Notes: generated by a model from the sequence alone, not told the origin. 64,000 bases of DNA from Reticulascus tulasneorum (GCA_001557505.1 LSAX01000010.1:1054001-1118000), one strand, 5' to 3'. Counted from the stretch's first letter, positions 12,024-25,500 are shown. Numbers and translations are program-made.

Positions 12024-13475
12024 AATGGCTTATGGTTGCAAGGTCTTCTTTGAAAACCTCGATGGGAGTTGAGGATTGGATTGGGGATGGGGAGGAAGAG
12101 TCGACGTAACGGATGGCTGGTTTGGAGTGGAGGTAGGTAGGTAGGTAGGTAGGTAGGTGGATGCGCGTGTAGCCGTAGCAATGCCAGAAGCAAATGCCCT
12201 CCAGGTCCTCTAAACAAACAAACAGTTTCGATATGCCAAACTCAATAACCTGGTCACAGCAGCTTGCAAATGCCCAAGAATACTTTAGTTCCCAAACGTT
12301 CAAATGGAGAAAACGTGTTGTTGACAGGAAACTCTTTCAAGGTCCCCAAAAAAACGCGTGTAGAAATGCACTTCATAAACCATACCCCCATGCACGTTGC
12401 ATCTGGACCTAAACCCCCCCCCCCCCCAGTTGGCATCACCGCATCAATCTCGGATAATCGAAGGTGGAGGAGGAGGGGCGCAGGAAAAGGGTCGTGCCAG
12501 GACGTGTATTTACTAATTACCCAAAGTAGAAAACACGGCTTACCTAACGGTGCATGACGCGGGTGCGTTCGGCGCGTCCTTATGGGTTATGTGGGGTGGG
12601 GGCTGCTCGGTACGTACCGCCCGAGCTAGCACGGAAGCGAGCTAGCGGTGGAGAAAAGGGTCCAGCATCCCAAATGCAGGTACGCGCATGGATGGTGCAT
12701 GGCGATCTTGGAGGAACGGGTTGAGGGGGGTTCCACGTCGCTGGGATGGGACGTGACATTGGGATGGGCGTGGAATGCCATACATACATACTACGTATAG
12801 TAGCTAAACGACTGCCCGAAATGTCTCCACTTGGACGTGACGCGAATCTTGCTTGCCCGTCTTTCTAGGTAGTCGTCTTTGGTCGACACGAGGGCTGCTC
12901 TGTGATGGGGTTGGCTTCCTTGATTACATGAACACCACCACCCTGATGCGAACTGACGCCTTTGCTTTTCAACGCTGGGTATCATTCCGCTTGTGTATGC
13001 AAGCGTATGTAAAATATGACTGGAAATCCTACTGGGCCACTAATATCCATAATCCGTCTTTCCTGCAATTGACGGCTTTCACGTCTCTCTCTCTCTTCTC
13101 TCTCTCTCTATACATTACATAGAGTCCAAACCGGAAACGAAAATAAAAATCGTAAGGGTGATCGCCGAGAGCGTATCCCAACTAACACTTTCCAGGCCAA
13201 CCATGTCGGTCGGCTGTGCGCTCGTATCATCATGTGCAACCTCCCTTGCAAAATAGAAATCAACCACGCTACGGTCTTGTAGCTTCAAAAGACAAAAGTC
13301 AAAAGGAACGCCACCATTTGCTTTTCCACTACTGTTGTCCCATGCTGCCTTTGTCCATCCATCCCTTTCCGCCAACCTATCCGTTCCCCCGCTGTCCCAC
13401 ATCCGGTCATCACCTCGTACGAAGAGTCTGGGTATCGGGTATCTCGGTTCTTTTTTGTTCCCCCACGTAACACCT
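12024..13475. other. Intergenic region between MED15 3' end and Whi5-like 5' end
   Basis: No gene is seen. The region holds a tetranucleotide repeat at 12131-12158, a 14-base poly-C run at 12414-12427 and a CT-dinucleotide-rich block around 13083-13110. The part next to 12023 is the presumed promoter of the Whi5-like gene; the part next to 13476 is the presumed 3' UTR of MED15. Confidence 0.6.
12131..12158. repeat. (AGGT)n tetranucleotide microsatellite
   Basis: About seven tandem copies of AGGT lie in the presumed 5' leader or promoter of the minus-strand Whi5-like gene. Confidence 0.9.
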
Positions 13476-16400
13476 TCACGAAGACGACACATCCATCGAA
13501 TAGAGACTCGTGTCGAATTGGAAAGGCTTGTTGAAATCGTTCGTTACTTCGTCCCAATTGGGGAAGTTGTTGTCCATCGGTATCGGCTCCGTCAGGAACA
13601 TGGAGTCGATATCAGCTCCGCTTTCATGCAAGCCCTCGAGTCCTTCTAGGCTGAAACTGCCCATATCGAGTAGCATGTCCGCATCCACCGGCTGCCAGTC
13701 GAGATCGATGTCCAGGTTCATTCCCTCCGAAATATCGCTGTTCGGCTCCGAAGACCCGCTATCCTTGCTAGATTCGGGAGTGTCGTTCGGCGTCAAGGAC
13801 CTGTAGACATTCATGTCACTAATAACACCGTTGGCACCAGCTTCGAATGGTCCCAGGTTGGTAAATAGGCTTTGGGGATCAATCGTGTTTGCCCAGGGAT
13901 CCATTGGCGCTGGCGGCGCAACCACCATCTCGGGTTGCTTGTTTTCCACCGGCTTGAGATCAGCCCGTGGAGTGCCCTCCGTCTTGATGTTTGGAGTCTT
14001 TGCCTCTTGCGCTTTGCCTCCCATCTTGCTGCCGGATCGCTGCATCGAAGCGTCACGAGACATCGGGGTTGCGGCAAAGTTGCTGGCAGGAGTCTGGCCT
14101 TGCTTGGATGGGGCCAAGCTCATGGCGGGCGCGGGGGCCATGGGTTGCGGCTCCGCCTTCATCTTGCCGTTGGAGTCGAGGCCAAGGGAAAGGGCAAGGT
14201 TCTCTTGTACAAACTTGAAGGGATCCTCAAGAGGCTTGACATGTTCTTCTTGTATGTGCGCGTGGCGTGCTGGCTCCGTGGAGAAACCGGTGGAGGCCAT
14301 GTCGCAATCGGGCTCTGGGCACAAGAACATGGGCTTGGGTGGAGGCTTGACTTCCGGCGGAGGCTGTCTCTTGACTTCTGGCGAAGAGTTCTTGCTGATC
14401 TGGGGCGAGGGAGTAGCTTGGCTTGGCTGGGGAGGCGTGGGCTGATTTCCAGTCTTGGCCTTCTTCCGTGCGGGAATATGCAAGTTCTCCGGGTTGACCT
14501 TGGGCTTACCAATGTAGGATGGCTGTCCATGTGGCGACGTGGCACCGAATTGGAACGGCGCTTGGCTGGTCGTGGGGGCCGGGGGAGCCTGGCCGCTCTT
14601 GCTGTTGGATCTGTTGTGCATTTTGCTCAATGCCTGAGTTTGCTTCTCCAGGTTGGCAGCGCTCAGGGGAGCGGGCTGCGCTGGTTGTCCGGCCGGAGTA
14701 GCTTGGTTCTGAGGAGCAGGAGGAGCCTGCGGGGCAGGGGGCTGCCCGGCCGGCTTGGCCTTGGGCCCGCCGAAGCTGCTGGCACAGTCCCGAGCCATGC
14801 TCTCGAGCATCGCACGAGCCATGTCAAGCTCTGCTGATCGAATGCTGAACGTGGCTTTCGGTTCCGTCATGGCCTCGCCGTCATTGAACTGTTTGATGAG
14901 TCGTAACCGCTGTACTGTTGTTAGCCCGTTGCTCTTCCCTCAAATGTTATGGTGACTTACCGTTCGGAAATAGCTTCTGGCTCGCTGATCGTCATGAGTA
15001 ACTGCGTACCACCGGCCCAGAGCCTTGCCAATCTTGCCCATATCAACCACGATTCTCTGGAGCTTAGCCGCGGTCTCGTTGCGTTGCTCGGGTGTCATGG
15101 GAATGTCGGGCATAGGCTCCTGGGCCAACAGCCTCTGTTCCTCCTGGCCAATCGCCTTCAGGCGATCGAAGTCCTCTCGACTGGGTTGCACCAGATTGGA
15201 TGTCGCCATCTGCTGGTTGCGCCTCATCTGGTCATACCTCGCCCTCTGCTCTGGAGTCAAAGCTGCAAGTCGCTCAGGAGTCAAGTTTGGAATTGGTCGC
15301 TGCGGTTGTTGCTGCTGGGCTTGTTGGGCCTGTTGCTTCTGCGGAGGCTGGGCCGCGTTGTTCTGAGCTCCGTCAGTGAGCTCGTCGGTGCTCGGGCGCT
15401 TCAGGGTCTTCTGAGCGGTGGCCGGGGACGGGTTGGGAGGCTGGGCGCGGTTATTTGGCGCTGCTCGACTGTTATTCCTCTGCGGCGCGGCTGCGTTCTT
15501 CGTGTCTGGGGTTGCCGTCTGCTGCTTCTGTGGAGCGACCGGGGCGGGTGGGTTGTGTGCCGGAGGAGGAGCGGTAGGAGTGGGCTGTTGTACTTGCACG
15601 GGTTGTGGCTGAGGGGTAGGAACTGGAGCGTTTTGCTGTGGTTGAGCGGCGGCGGCGGCGGCGGCCTGCGCCTGTCGCATAGCCATCTGGTTTTGCAGCT
15701 GCTTTTGCATGTTTTGCTGCTTGACTTGGATCATGAATGCTCTAAGCTGGTCATCGCCGACGTTTGCGAATTTGGCCGGGTTACTCCTCCTAGCATTCAT
15801 AATCTCCTGGGGCGATACCTGCAGCATATGGGGAGGTATGTTTGGCATGTTGGGTGGCATGTTCTGTGCCATACCGGGAGCTTGGTTTTGCATCCCCTGG
15901 GTCGGAGTTGGTGTCCCCGATTGCATGCCTTGCTGTTGCTGTTGCTGTTGCTGCTGTTGTTGCTGCTGTTGTTGCTGCTGCTGTTGCTGGCCTTGCTGCT
16001 GAGCCTGCATCTGGGCGCGTTTCGCCAGCAACTGACCGAACTGTTGCTTCTGTGCTCTATCCAGTTGCTGCTGCATCGGTCCTGGAATCGGGTTTTGAGA
16101 CATCCATTGCTTGAGATCTTTCCATTTCCTGATCTCCGGAGACATGCCACGCATGTTCTGCATCAGGTTCGCCATTATGCCTGGATGGATATCCATGCTG
16201 TCCATCATTAGCTGCTGCTGGGTCAAGCCTGACGCTCCTTGTTGGCGAAGACGAGCTAATAACGCCTGTTGGTTCACCATCTGCTGCTGATTTGGCGTCC
16301 CAGCACCATTGGGCTGTTGCATCATGCCCGCATTGGCCATGTTGAATTGATTGGCAGCAGCTTGCTGGTTGAACTGCCCAGGTTGTCCCGGTCGACCCTG

Positions 16401-18308
16401 CATCATGGCTGGATTGTTGCCACCCTGAGCCATAGCGTTCATTTGCTGTCCTCGCTGCTTCTCCTGCCACTTATTCATGACCTCGTTCAGCTTATCCGGA
16501 GGAAGGCCGTTTATCGTCTGTCGCTGATCCGCAGTCATGCCCGCCATCATGTTGTGGAACACCTGGGTGTGGTTGTTCACATTTCCACCGGTGGATATCG
16601 GTCGTTGATTACCCTGATGGTTGAAGCGAGGGTCAAGTGATCCAGTGAAGGGTCCATTCTGACCGTTGGCTTGATCCTGCTGCATTACGTTCATGGCACT
16701 GGGCTGTCGGCGCATCGGGGTATTTAATGTGTTCATGCCAGGACTTTGCGATGGAGGCATGCCTGCACCGAGTCCATTGGGCTGTCCTTGTAACTGCTTC
16801 GCTGCGGCCTGTCGAGCCTGCATTTGTGCTTGCTGTTGTGCCTGGGCCTGCTCCATCTTCAGCTGCTGTGCTTGTTGCAGATTGAACTGCTGCTGTTGCT
16901 GCTGTGATCTTGGAGCTTGGCTCGGTCCCTGCTGGTTAGGCATTTGCTGGCCCTGAGCACCACCCATCGGCTGCGGGGTGGGGTTACGAGCCGGGCCGCC
17001 GCTTGCTGGAACGACCATCTGACCTTGCTCCTGAGCGAGCATCCCTGCCTTCTGCTGGTTGATGATGCTTTCCACGTTGGAGTTGTATTGGCCGAAGTCA
17101 GGACCAACGCCACTCTGCTGTGGTGCACCAGGGTTCATCATGCCCGGGTTCATCCCGCGTCCGCCCTGCATCATCGCTTGGTTGGGGTTGACGTTGGGAG
17201 GCATGCCACCCTGCTGCTGCTGTTGTTGCTGTTGCTGCATTGCCTGGGCTCTTCGCATCTGCGCACTCTTGGAGAGATTTTGGAATGCCTGATGCTGGAA
17301 CCATATCATGACAGGATCCTTTCCTTGCGCCTGGAACTCCTGAGCCCGCTGAGCAAATCTCGTCTGCACTATCAGCCGAAATTGTTGTTTCTGGGCTTCG
17401 GGAGTCGCTGCTGCAATCTTATTAGCAAGCTCCATGACTTTGAGCTGATCCTGCGGGGTCAGCGTGGATGGATCGCTAGGCATGGCCGGAGATGGTCGGG
17501 GTTGCCCGCCCTGCATTTGGTACATCTGCTGGTTTGGGCCGATCGGCTGCGCGCCAGGGGTTCCCATGCCGACACCCATCTGTGGTTGTTGCGGTATCTG
17601 GGACGCTTGCATCGGGTGCTGAAGATGCTGGAAGCCTTGTTGGGGATTCTGGCCCATGCCCCGGCCCATTTGGTTCTGCATGGCCATGTTCGGATTCATG
17701 AGAAGTGCCTGCTGTTGCGCTTGGGCCTGAGCATGAGCCTGAGCCTGTGCTTGGGCTTGTGCTTGTGCCTGGGCTTGGGCTTGGGCCTGAGCCTGGGCTT
17801 GCAAGTTATTCTGCAGGCTGTGTTCGTTCGCCTGGCGCTTCTTGAAAAACTCGCCGGTTTTGTTGCTCATTTGGTTTTCGTACGTGGCCTATATTCAGTA
17901 CGTGTCAGAGACGAAACTTGCTTTCGGGTTCCCCAAGTTAGGCAGAAGCTGGACGGTACCTTGTCTGGAGATTTGGTGAATGCGTCTCTCTCGAAAGTCA
18001 CGCCGACTTCAGCTGCCTTCATGAAGTCGATGCCATTAATGGCGAGAGCTATGTTGGAAATGCTATTGACGGACAGTCAGTCATACTTGGCCAACGGCGA
18101 GGAAGGGAAAGGGCGCGACGGGGGCATACAGATTATGACACTTGATCATGCGATCTTGAATGGTAACACCAGCCTGCCATCCTTGGTAAGGCTGGGAATT
18201 GGCCATCATGGTCTGGTAGAGAAACTGGTTCAACTGGATGGAGTTTGGGCGACCGCGTTGCTGCATCATGCCAGCGGCCCCCGCCATGTGCTGCATATTT
18301 GCGGCCAT
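13476..18308 (-). CDS. MED15: Mediator tail subunit 15 (Gal11-like coactivator)
   Basis: Four exons (18308-18130, 18062-17960, 17888-14961, 14909-13476; introns of 67, 71 and 51 nt) give about 1,547 residues. The first two exons encode a KIX-like activator-binding domain (about residues 18-95): QGWQAGVTIQDRM, then NLISNIALA, then the FMKAAEVGVTFERDAF helix, ending in EFFKKRQANE. KIX in Med15/Gal11 recruits acidic activators to RNA polymerase II. The large third exon is extremely Gln-rich: a (QA)n run, a pure Gln tract of about 20 residues, and Met/Pro/Gln linkers. Conserved islands remain near LTPQDQLKVMELANKIA and at the exon 3/4 junction. The C-terminus is acidic and carries a C2H2-like finger. 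The unspliced frames would lose the KIX domain, so the small 5' exons matter. Confidence 0.88.
14241..14321 (-). other. C2H2-like zinc-finger motif inside Med15
   Basis: Residues about 1267-1293 of the Med15 model show C-x4-C-x13-H-x-H-x4-H (CPEPDC ... RHAHIQEEH). The Cys spacing and the His pair resemble a C2H2 finger with a long loop. It lies in a Pro-rich region. Metal binding is inferred only. Confidence 0.45.
15931..15989 (-). repeat. CAG/CAA repeat coding for a polyglutamine tract in Med15
   Basis: A mixed CAG/CAA array (read on the minus strand) encodes about 20 consecutive glutamines. Interruption by CAA codons slows but does not stop replication slippage. Similar tracts in yeast Gal11/Med15 vary in length among strains. 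Confidence 0.9.
17706..17805 (-). repeat. Gln-Ala dipeptide (hexanucleotide) repeat in Med15
   Basis: About 14 near-tandem hexanucleotides encode alternating Gln-Ala immediately after the KIX-like domain (the frame begins NNLQAQAQA). It probably forms a flexible or helical spacer between the activator-binding domain and the rest of the Mediator tail subunit. Confidence 0.88.
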
Positions 18309-19559
18309 GGCCGCTGTCCAGTGGTTGACGCAAGTTCGAGGTCGTATTCAATCGCGCGCTTGAACAAGTGGTTAGGCGTTTGTTTCTGAGCGAGTGTTCT
18401 TGTGGTGGCAGAAGGTGCCGTCGTCTTCTTCGTCGCCGTCGTCGTCGACTGTTACCGCGGGCGGAGGTGTCGCAAGTTGTTGGGAAGACGCAACAAGGAG
18501 TTATGGGTTGCTTCTTGACAATAAGACAAGGGGCCGTTGACCGCCTGCAAGGTGCCTAGTTGCCTCCAGCGATTTCCATAAAGAGCTAGTGTTCGCGTGC
18601 GACGAGAGAGGAACAACGAACTCGAAGCCTGTTCAGACTAGGTCGTCCGCGGGGCACCGGACGATTGCGATGTGTGTATACGCAAGCGAACAGGTGACAG
18701 GGAGCTAGGTTTGGCCCGACGTAGGTGTGATTGGGGCTCGTGACTAGGCAAGTGGGCGAAGGTGAAGTGTCGGCCGGTCGGGTTTGCGTGGAGTGGTTCA
18801 GGCCAATGTCTCTTGTCAAATCACAAACACTCAGTGCATGTATTTTTGTGCCTGCACAACATCCACATTCGACGGTTCCTTTGGATAATGAGCCTTTCCG
18901 TATATGTTCCCCCGATAGAAACAGGAATCCAAGAGGGGCAGTGGATCGAGATCGGGGCGTGTCGTTGTGGTGGTTGTTCGCTGTGTCCGTCTAGCAGCGG
19001 AAATTCCAAAGGGTGGTTGTGTCGCTTGCCGAAGGGTCGAGACAAAAGCAAGGCGGCTTCGAAACAGGAAGTGAGAATCAACAGCGAGCGCTCCCTTAGC
19101 ACCGTGCGTATGCCTGGTAGATTGGATTATGGGCGGGTGATGTGTCGTCCAAAAATGTTTGGTCCGAACCACGCAGGCGACCAAGAATTTTGGAAGTAGA
19201 GGAGGGGGAGGAGGAGGAGGGAAAAGAGATGAGGCGAGAAGAGGTGTTAACAATCGGGTGACGGTGTTGTTGGAGGAGGTCGTTGGGCGGTGGGCGAGGC
19301 TTTTCGAGGGTGGATTAAGGTTCTGGTGGGCACTGGATTGGCGCCTTCTAACGTGGAGCCTACTTTTTTCCTCCTGCCTGTGTGTCGACTTGAGCTGGGG
19401 GGGTGGCCCGGGGGTAGTAGTGCTGAAACGAGAGGAATGGCAGCGAAGTAGGATTTTACAAGGTATGGCACCCCCAAATCAAGCAACACTGAATTATAGC
19501 CAGGAAATCATTCACAGCATCACAAGATGAGGCAGGGAGCTGGAGAGGACTATGAGGAG

Positions 19560-19740
19560 GGCTGGATGAAGAAAATCAAAAAAGGGAGAGAGAGAGAGCG
19601 AGATAGAGAGGTGGCAAGCAAGAGAGAGAGAGAGAGAGAGAGGAAGGGGAGAGAGCGCGAGCGAAAGCAAAGTGAGTGAGCCAAGTGGGAGAGAGACAGA
19701 GCGAGCGAGAGAGAGAGAGGACGAGCCACAGAGCCTGGCG
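19560..19740. repeat. GA/CT-rich microsatellite block upstream of MED15
   Basis: Several GA runs (for example about 19621-19643 and 19708-19719) lie in a nearly pure purine plus strand, 1.3-1.4 kb upstream of the MED15 start codon. Such tracts can act as GAGA-like, nucleosome-excluding elements. The overlapping minus-strand frames here are translations of the repeat (Ser/Leu-rich) and not genes. Confidence 0.8.
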
Positions 19741-21337
19741 ATGCAGGGCGGCGACTTGTGGAGGAGAGGAGGGGGGGACCAAAGAATGGAGAGAAACAAG
19801 GCGTGAGAGGTGAGGGTCGATGTCCCATCTGTCCATCCAAGGTGGGAAGAAGGAGGAAAGAAAAAAAGCGGGCTGTTTGTGTGTGAGTGCGAGTGTGAGT
19901 GTGTGAGCGTGTGAGTGGACTGGCCGGTGGTGGCACACCCTGGACTGACTGGGCTGGCGCACCACCCCCCCCCTCCCCCCATGCGAGGTACATGACCCAA
20001 CTGGTACATTTATCCCTCCAGATGTCTAAGTAGTAACCGCATTCTGCCAGTACCCAGCTGCAGCTCTCTGTACCTAGTGGCAGATGTACACATGTACCGT
20101 ACCCGAAATGGGGTGAGCCCCCCCCTCCTCCCCTGCCTGGCTGGAAGATGGTTTTTGACGGGTGGGATGGCGGGTTTACTTTACGGATTCGAGCTTATTA
20201 GGGTTCTGCTTTGGAGGGGACACTTGGTCTACGGGATTACCTACGTACGTACATACATACATACCTACAAATGTGTCCACCTATCTACCTAGGTACTAGG
20301 TATCTTGTCCCATTGCAAGTTTTCGTATGCACTGCTCCCCCAAATCCCAAGATGCACCCATGGGAGGAAGTCCGGCGGTGGGCAGTGAAGCGGAAGATGG
20401 AGGTACTTCCGCATAGTCCTTTATTAATACCTGATGGAGGCCCATCCTTTGTCGTTTTAGTGGCCGTGGTGAGGCAGCTAAAATGGGGCTTGCCGTTTTA
20501 AGGGTCCGTGGATACAAGCCGTAGGTATTCGTCGTACATTACATACCACCTCCACCCCCAAAAAGGTACCACGTACTAAGTTCCCTCCACCACTGCCTCC
20601 GTCTGCTACACATGTTTGCAGTACGTAGCGAGTGAGGACACTACTAATTATAAGGCGATGATGGGGTGGGCGTCGCTGGGATCGCCGTAGGGGAGGGGGG
20701 AGGAGGGGGGGGGTGTGACTACTTACCCCAACCCAACCTGGCCGGTATCCGTATTATCGACAATTGAGAGGACAGGAGCAAAACTCTGAGAGACTCTGCA
20801 CTAGCTACTGGATGCAGTCGCTGATGCCCGTTTCTTACTCTTCGGAAGGTCTACGTAAACGCCTGACCAACCTGATGATGACTGACTGACTGCGCTTCTA
20901 GCCACTTCTGCTGGGCACAAGGGCCAAAATACCGGTTGCGAGTGGGAGATGGTCGCCTCGTTTGCCTGTCTTGTTTCCACAAGGTCGCCAGGCAAAAGGT
21001 AGGTACCTTACGGGTCCTAGGTGAGGTCTAACTAGTGGGTACTTATGCGACCGGGTACTTTGGGCAGTGATACCTCCCGTTCATGTCACTATGCGACATT
21101 GATTCACTCCGCTCGCCAGAGTCTGGTACCCTCACAGAAACCGGGCAGGCTATATTATATTGTCCAGAGTCAAATTTTTGGATCCGTCTAATCATGCGAC
21201 TCATCTCCAATTTTTTCGCTGCTGGGCTCCTGTAGCTGCAATTTCTCAGTCATTTGTAAGGCGGCCCCGAAGATGTACCCCATCATTACCAAAAAGGAAA
21301 AACCTTAGGTACGTAGTAAACTAATTAGAGCCCCAGA

Positions 21338-22549
21338 GTGTCTGTGGCACTGGGGAACGTTCGAGCTCATACGTGCACATGTACCATCCACGAGACGGAA
21401 GATCGCGCAGGCGGGCAAGTCAGAGGCATTCATCATGGGATGGGATGTGGGAGACTTTCTCTCTCCCCCCTTCCCCAAAGGCACCGCGACACACCATTCC
21501 GCGTACCGTCCAGCACAGATGTGGTGGTGGTCCTGGAGAGAGAGTCCTGGTGGCTTTCACGAATGTGTAGGTGCCACCATCCACCTGGCACAGGCAATCT
21601 AGGATGGCCCCTGTCTAGCGCATTTGCTCACATGGACGCTAACCCATTAAGCTGCCAATCCTGCCCTCCCAACTCCCCTGCCCCCCTGGCCTGTCGTTGT
21701 CGATTTTCCTCGTCTGCTTGGGGAAGACAAAGACTCCCGGTTGTCGATTCCATTTGCTGCCCTGCCGTTCGGCGGTGTACCTGCTCCTCGTATATCGGGC
21801 TCTTTTGGCTTCGAAGAGTACAAACACAGAAAGAAAAGGAGAATGCGGTGTTTGCTCGTGCTCTGCCTCTCCCTCTCGAGAACCCACGGAGGCCGGAGAG
21901 CCTCTCGTCTCGTTGGAGAAGGCGGGACGAAGTGGAGGGGGGGAAATACCGGTCTCTGGGAAGTTTGACGGTGAATCAAGTATATTGCCGCAATCTTGCG
22001 ACTCAAGCGGTATCAGTCGATATCACTTCTCCCTCACTTTCTTCCCTCTGTCGTCCTTCCCGTCGCTGCTGGCTGGTTTGGTTTTCGTCCCTCCCTCGAC
22101 GACGACGACGACCCACCACCCACGCTGGCCCCAGCACATGGGGATATGGACGTGAAAGACAAGTTTGCCTCTCAGGGTCCGTCAGGATCCATCTTCCCCA
22201 ATCGGGGCTGACTGAAGTGGAAAACGGCCCACCAGCATGTCGGCAAATGGATCCCCCTTGCGCGAGAGACATCCACCCATCGCCAACATACGGTTTGTTC
22301 ACCGAATCTCTTCGTCCTCCGACAGATGTAGATCTCAATCCCGACGCTTTTCACCTGCCCTCGATACTGGCTGCCGATACTTGCATTGACGCAGTTGGCG
22401 GCAGACTCGCCTCTATCGTCCTTTGTCACGGGTCTCCAAGATGCGCACCTCGCCTGTTGGCCGCCGCACGCAGCCGGGCCATGGATGTGATCTGCTCTGC
22501 ATACATCCCCCCTTGCTCACATCTAGACTACTGTGACTACTGTGTGTAA
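21338..22549 (+). other. Long open frame of unknown status (403 codons)
   Basis: This frame stays open for 403 codons but encodes a Cys/Arg/Pro/Ser-rich sequence with no domain, signal peptide or membrane segment, and smaller overlapping frames occur on both strands. Start context is unremarkable. It is listed because its length is unusual for the surrounding DNA; composition argues for chance openness in GC-rich sequence or a transcribed non-coding locus rather than a conserved protein. Confidence 0.15.
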
Positions 22550-25500
22550 TGGCAGACTGGGAGATGTCATCAAAAAGTAGTCATCGCACTGGACAAATCG
22601 TCCGACCAAATGTGCGGTTCCTTAACCTTTCCTGACAAGATTACATCATCTTTTCCATCTAGACTGAAACCACTGCCACACTGCACCCAATGCCTTCCCG
22701 GACGGCCCCATTCGTATGTAGAACATGTGTGTGATGTGACTGACCCATTCGGCATCAAACGGGCGTGATCTGCAAATCCCTCCATAATTTTTGCGTGGAA
22801 GCTAGATAACCACTCTCCTCACATTTCTTTTTACCACTCCGTTGGTCTTGACATGTCGTACGCCAACTGTCAGTAGACGGATAGAAGCCGACTGTCCCCC
22901 ATTGGTAGAGACTGACTGTATTTGGCTGAGGGGGTGGTGCGTATTGTCACCATCTCACGTTGACATGTACATCGCGGGACATGGCATCCTGTAGTTTTTG
23001 TAGGGGTCCCGGATGGACTCGATATATTAAAACAAACGGCCAGAGTAGGATGGCCTCGACATATGGTATGCCTCCCCCCCCCCGCTGGGAGACGACTAAC
23101 ACCGAAAAATCGAAGACAATGAGAAACCCTGTTCTTCTTTCACATTTTCGACTCAGACAAATTCGCTACCTGATGCCTTCTTCAGCATTCCACACAGCAC
23201 GCAGACGAAATTCTGACTAAGAAACGCATGCCCATACAAGACCGGATACCGACCCGGAAGACAGACTCGCACGCCCCGTATCGTGCGTGTACTTCGTCCT
23301 AACCCCAACCCCAGGATATCCCGCCTTCACACGACCAGAACCAGCATCCGAGTCAGCACCATTAACGAGGGACGCGGAGAGAAACCTGCCACATAGGGTC
23401 GGCCATACGAACCAGGTGAGGGAAGCTCGGCACCTCACCGATGAGGCACACACATGCACGTGAATCGATGGCACCAAAGGCTGCCCACTCGAGTGTTCAG
23501 ACCAAGGAACTTTACCAGCAAAACTCTCATTCTGCCCCATTTCCTAGTTTGGTGCCCACTCTGGCCGCGAAAGTAGTCTACCCGTTTCAAGTGTGGACGG
23601 CGGCCAGACGTGAGGGGGGCTGCAGAACACAGACCAGAGGGAGGTACCTGTTGGAGATGTCACCCCTCACCTCACCGTCTTAGTTCCCTCTAGAGCAAGT
23701 AGTCGACCACCGGACACTTCTCATCACGCTCGTTCTCCCCACCCTCCATTGCGGGCTGCCGGCCGACTACCATCGAGGAGGCGTAGACTACTGTGATACT
23801 TGGTTTTGTTTTGGGGGGGGCTGCTGGGGGCGAAAAGGGTCAGGCGTGATGCACGACTCCCAACCAGGAAGCCCTCTCTTTGGCCTCACTGAGGCACTTG
23901 ATAAGTTGCTGTCATCTTTCAGCCCTGCTTGGCTTGGTCAGTAATACCGCCGACGTGGAAACTTTTTAGCTTTTCCGCTCTCTGCTCGTCAGCTCGGGTA
24001 GGGCTACGAATCTGGAGGTTGTGTTTCAATCGTGCTTCTGCCCCTGGCCATTTCGGCCTCCATTGCCATGAGAAACAAGAGCCGAAAATGACCAGATTGG
24101 TTGGTTATCGACTTGATGGCCCCCGGGACCCTTACCTCACATCCCGACAGGACCCCCCCCCCCCCCCAGCAGAATGCACAGCAGATATAAATGGCCGACA
24201 CTCCGAACTCACCTACTCTTTGCAGGCCGAGGGTCACTGACGTGGGACGCCCGGGATGGAGGGGCGGGCATGAGGGATGCAATTCGGAACGAAGAAGTAA
24301 GGGAATACAAAGAGAGGGAGGGATGAAGCTAAGCTTCTCATGACCTTCCTCCGCCGCATACTCTCCAATGTCGAAATATAGTATCTCCCCACCACCAGCC
24401 GACCACCCTTGCTTCATCCCAAGCTCCATCCACTCAAGCCCATCCCAGTCAGCATCATGAGACGAAAAAGGCCCAGCAACGCGGTGAGAGGGAGGAAAAT
24501 AAAAGAGACTTCTCCCCAATGCCTCAGAAGCAGCGCCACAGCTCTGCCTGCGGGTGCCTGACTGGTTGATAGATGGGCTTACAGCTGGCAGCTGGAAGCG
24601 CGTGGACCGTCGTGTTATTCAAAAGCCACTGCGGACTCACCGAGCGCAGCCAAAAAAAAGTTGCGCCCGGGGTGCCTCATCAGCAGCACGACGACGGGCA
24701 TTGTGCTACACTTCCATTTAGCCTAGAGTGCTTCATCCTCAGGATTGCGTACGACTCGTCTCCTTCCCAACCGCCGCATCTTCATTCAGAGCTGATCGCG
24801 GCATGGATCGACTTCTCATCCGTTTTCCTTTTCCAGGCTTCCGGGTTCCCTTTTCCCTTGTCCCGTACCTGCATCAGTGAGAAAGGGAGGGGCATGCCCA
24901 CTGCGACATGATGTCTCTCTAGTCAACGTCCGATGTACGGTTGGAGAAAGGTCGAGACGCCAAAGCTAGCTAAGCTGTGAGACCAGTGCAAACCCGCCCC
25001 AAACCGAGACGGGAGTTGGAACTGGCATGCGTCGTAAATCCCGGCCATTTTCTTTTCGGGACTGCAGAAGCTGTGCCATGCCTACCTTGGTTTTGTCATT
25101 TCTTGTAAACTGCTGGCACCTACCTAGGTACCCAACACGCTTTCAATCCAACCATTTTATCAGCGGCCTTTTCGGAAACCATGGACTCTCACACAGCACA
25201 ATTGCCCAAGGCCACCGGAACCAGACCTTGGGTTTCAACAGATTGATTTTCGTCGCATCAAAAGGACCTTCAAAGGTCCCCCAAATGCAGCCTCGTGCAC
25301 ATACAGCACGTACCCTTGGCTTTGCCGCAATGGGAGACTGAGGTACATTGCTAGTTTTTGCGTAGCGTTGCGGTACTAGTTCCGCCACATCATAGCAAGC
25401 CTCCTTGATCTATGGGCACGGGGTCTTGGTTGGGACGTTTTACCCAGATTGGTTGCTACAGTGGAGTGCGAGCGCATGTACATATGCCATGGCGGGAGGT

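Noticed and set aside
14949..18389. Long plus-strand frames (up to 490 codons) opposite MED15
   Set aside because: They are antisense shadows of the Gln-rich coding sequence: CAG/CAA read backwards gives Leu/Cys runs. The minus strand has the conserved KIX domain and consistent splicing.
19512..20009. 165-codon minus-strand frame
   Set aside because: Mostly translation of the GA/CT microsatellite (Ser/Leu runs).
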